Origin: an uncultured Eubacteriales bacterium
GTDB taxonomy: Bacteria; Bacillota; Clostridia; Oscillospirales; Ruminococcaceae
Reading direction: 5' to 3'
Assembly (NCBI GenBank): GCA_900318545.1
Contig: ONLC01000151.1
Location: 1 to 6,048 of the forward strand
Length of the DNA stretch: 6,048 bases
A program made the translations under genes and the position numbers. A model generated the notes under the pieces. It did no database searches. It worked only from the letters and a program-made list of their open reading frames with translations, and was not told the origin of the DNA. Shown piece by piece: positions 5,928 to 6,048 of the stretch; within the stretch, counting starts at the first letter, position 1, and each line of letters begins with the position of its first letter.

Positions 5928-5940
5928 ACGGAGAATGAAA

Positions 5941-6048
5941 ATGAAAGAGGTCAGAGCTGTAAAACTCGGAGACTATACGTTTGACGGAAAGCATATTTAT
6001 ATACAGTCAATGCTCAACACCCATGCCCATGATATTGAGGGCTCGGTA
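5941..6048 (+). CDS. ispG: 4-hydroxy-3-methylbut-2-enyl diphosphate synthase, N-terminal part
   Basis: The first 36 codons match the start of IspG (GcpE), the [4Fe-4S] enzyme that makes HMBPP, the next-to-last MEP pathway step. The recognisable block is IYIQSMLNTHAHDIEGSV at 19-36, equivalent to the VQSMTNT..(D)VEATV block of homologues, preceded by the usual short beta-strand region VKLGDYTFDG (7-16). The domain with the iron-sulphur cysteines lies beyond the right edge. I chose the ATG at 5941, since GGAG at 5930-5933 is 7 nt upstream; the in-frame ATG at 5935 is only 1 nt from the SD. The gap to rseP is 13 nt, so it should share a transcript with dxr and rseP. Calling the family from 36 residues leaves some doubt. 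Confidence 0.85.
   Translation, partial: MKEVRAVKLGDYTFDGKHIYIQSMLNTHAHDIEGSV

Noticed and set aside
5935..5940. Upstream ATG for ispG
   Set aside because: It is only 1 nt from the SD; the ATG at 5941 has the normal 7-nt spacing.

Overview
The window looks like a stretch of a Firmicutes (Clostridia) chromosome, most like a Ruminococcus-type gut or rumen organism. This rests on gene order, Gram-positive Shine-Dalgarno (SD) sequences, TTG starts and the look of the proteins. The genus is an inference and was not checked against any database.

Positions 1-597 hold no gene I can defend, apart from a possible 25-codon tail of an upstream gene at 2-79. The stretch is rich in small repeats: a cluster of GC-rich hairpins (94-172), four exact copies of a 7-bp unit (287-314), a 6-bp hairpin with an AAAA loop (316-331), a 12-bp inverted repeat (389-459) and a 28-bp unit present twice in tandem (501-556). 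A strong sigma-A type promoter follows (TTTACA, 17 bp, TATAAT; 598-626), with a leader of about 70 nt that contains a hairpin.

From 705 to the right edge, seven genes lie head to tail on the + strand: pyrH (UMP kinase), frr (ribosome recycling factor), uppS (cis-prenyltransferase), cdsA (CDP-diacylglycerol synthase), dxr (DXP reductoisomerase), rseP (site-2 protease) and the first 36 codons of ispG. Most gaps are 1-28 nt. The exception is the 118-nt cdsA-dxr junction, which carries a possible internal promoter and a UUCG-capped hairpin followed by T5.

The cluster links nucleotide supply and ribosome recycling with envelope building. Dxr and IspG are steps of the MEP isoprenoid pathway, which supplies the IPP that UppS elongates to the lipid carrier for peptidoglycan. 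CdsA makes the precursor of the anionic phospholipids, and RseP cuts membrane proteins. This is a well-known housekeeping arrangement. I found no new enzymatic or defence system. The points worth a second look are the repeat-rich upstream spacer, the pyrH leader hairpin and the cdsA-dxr junction.
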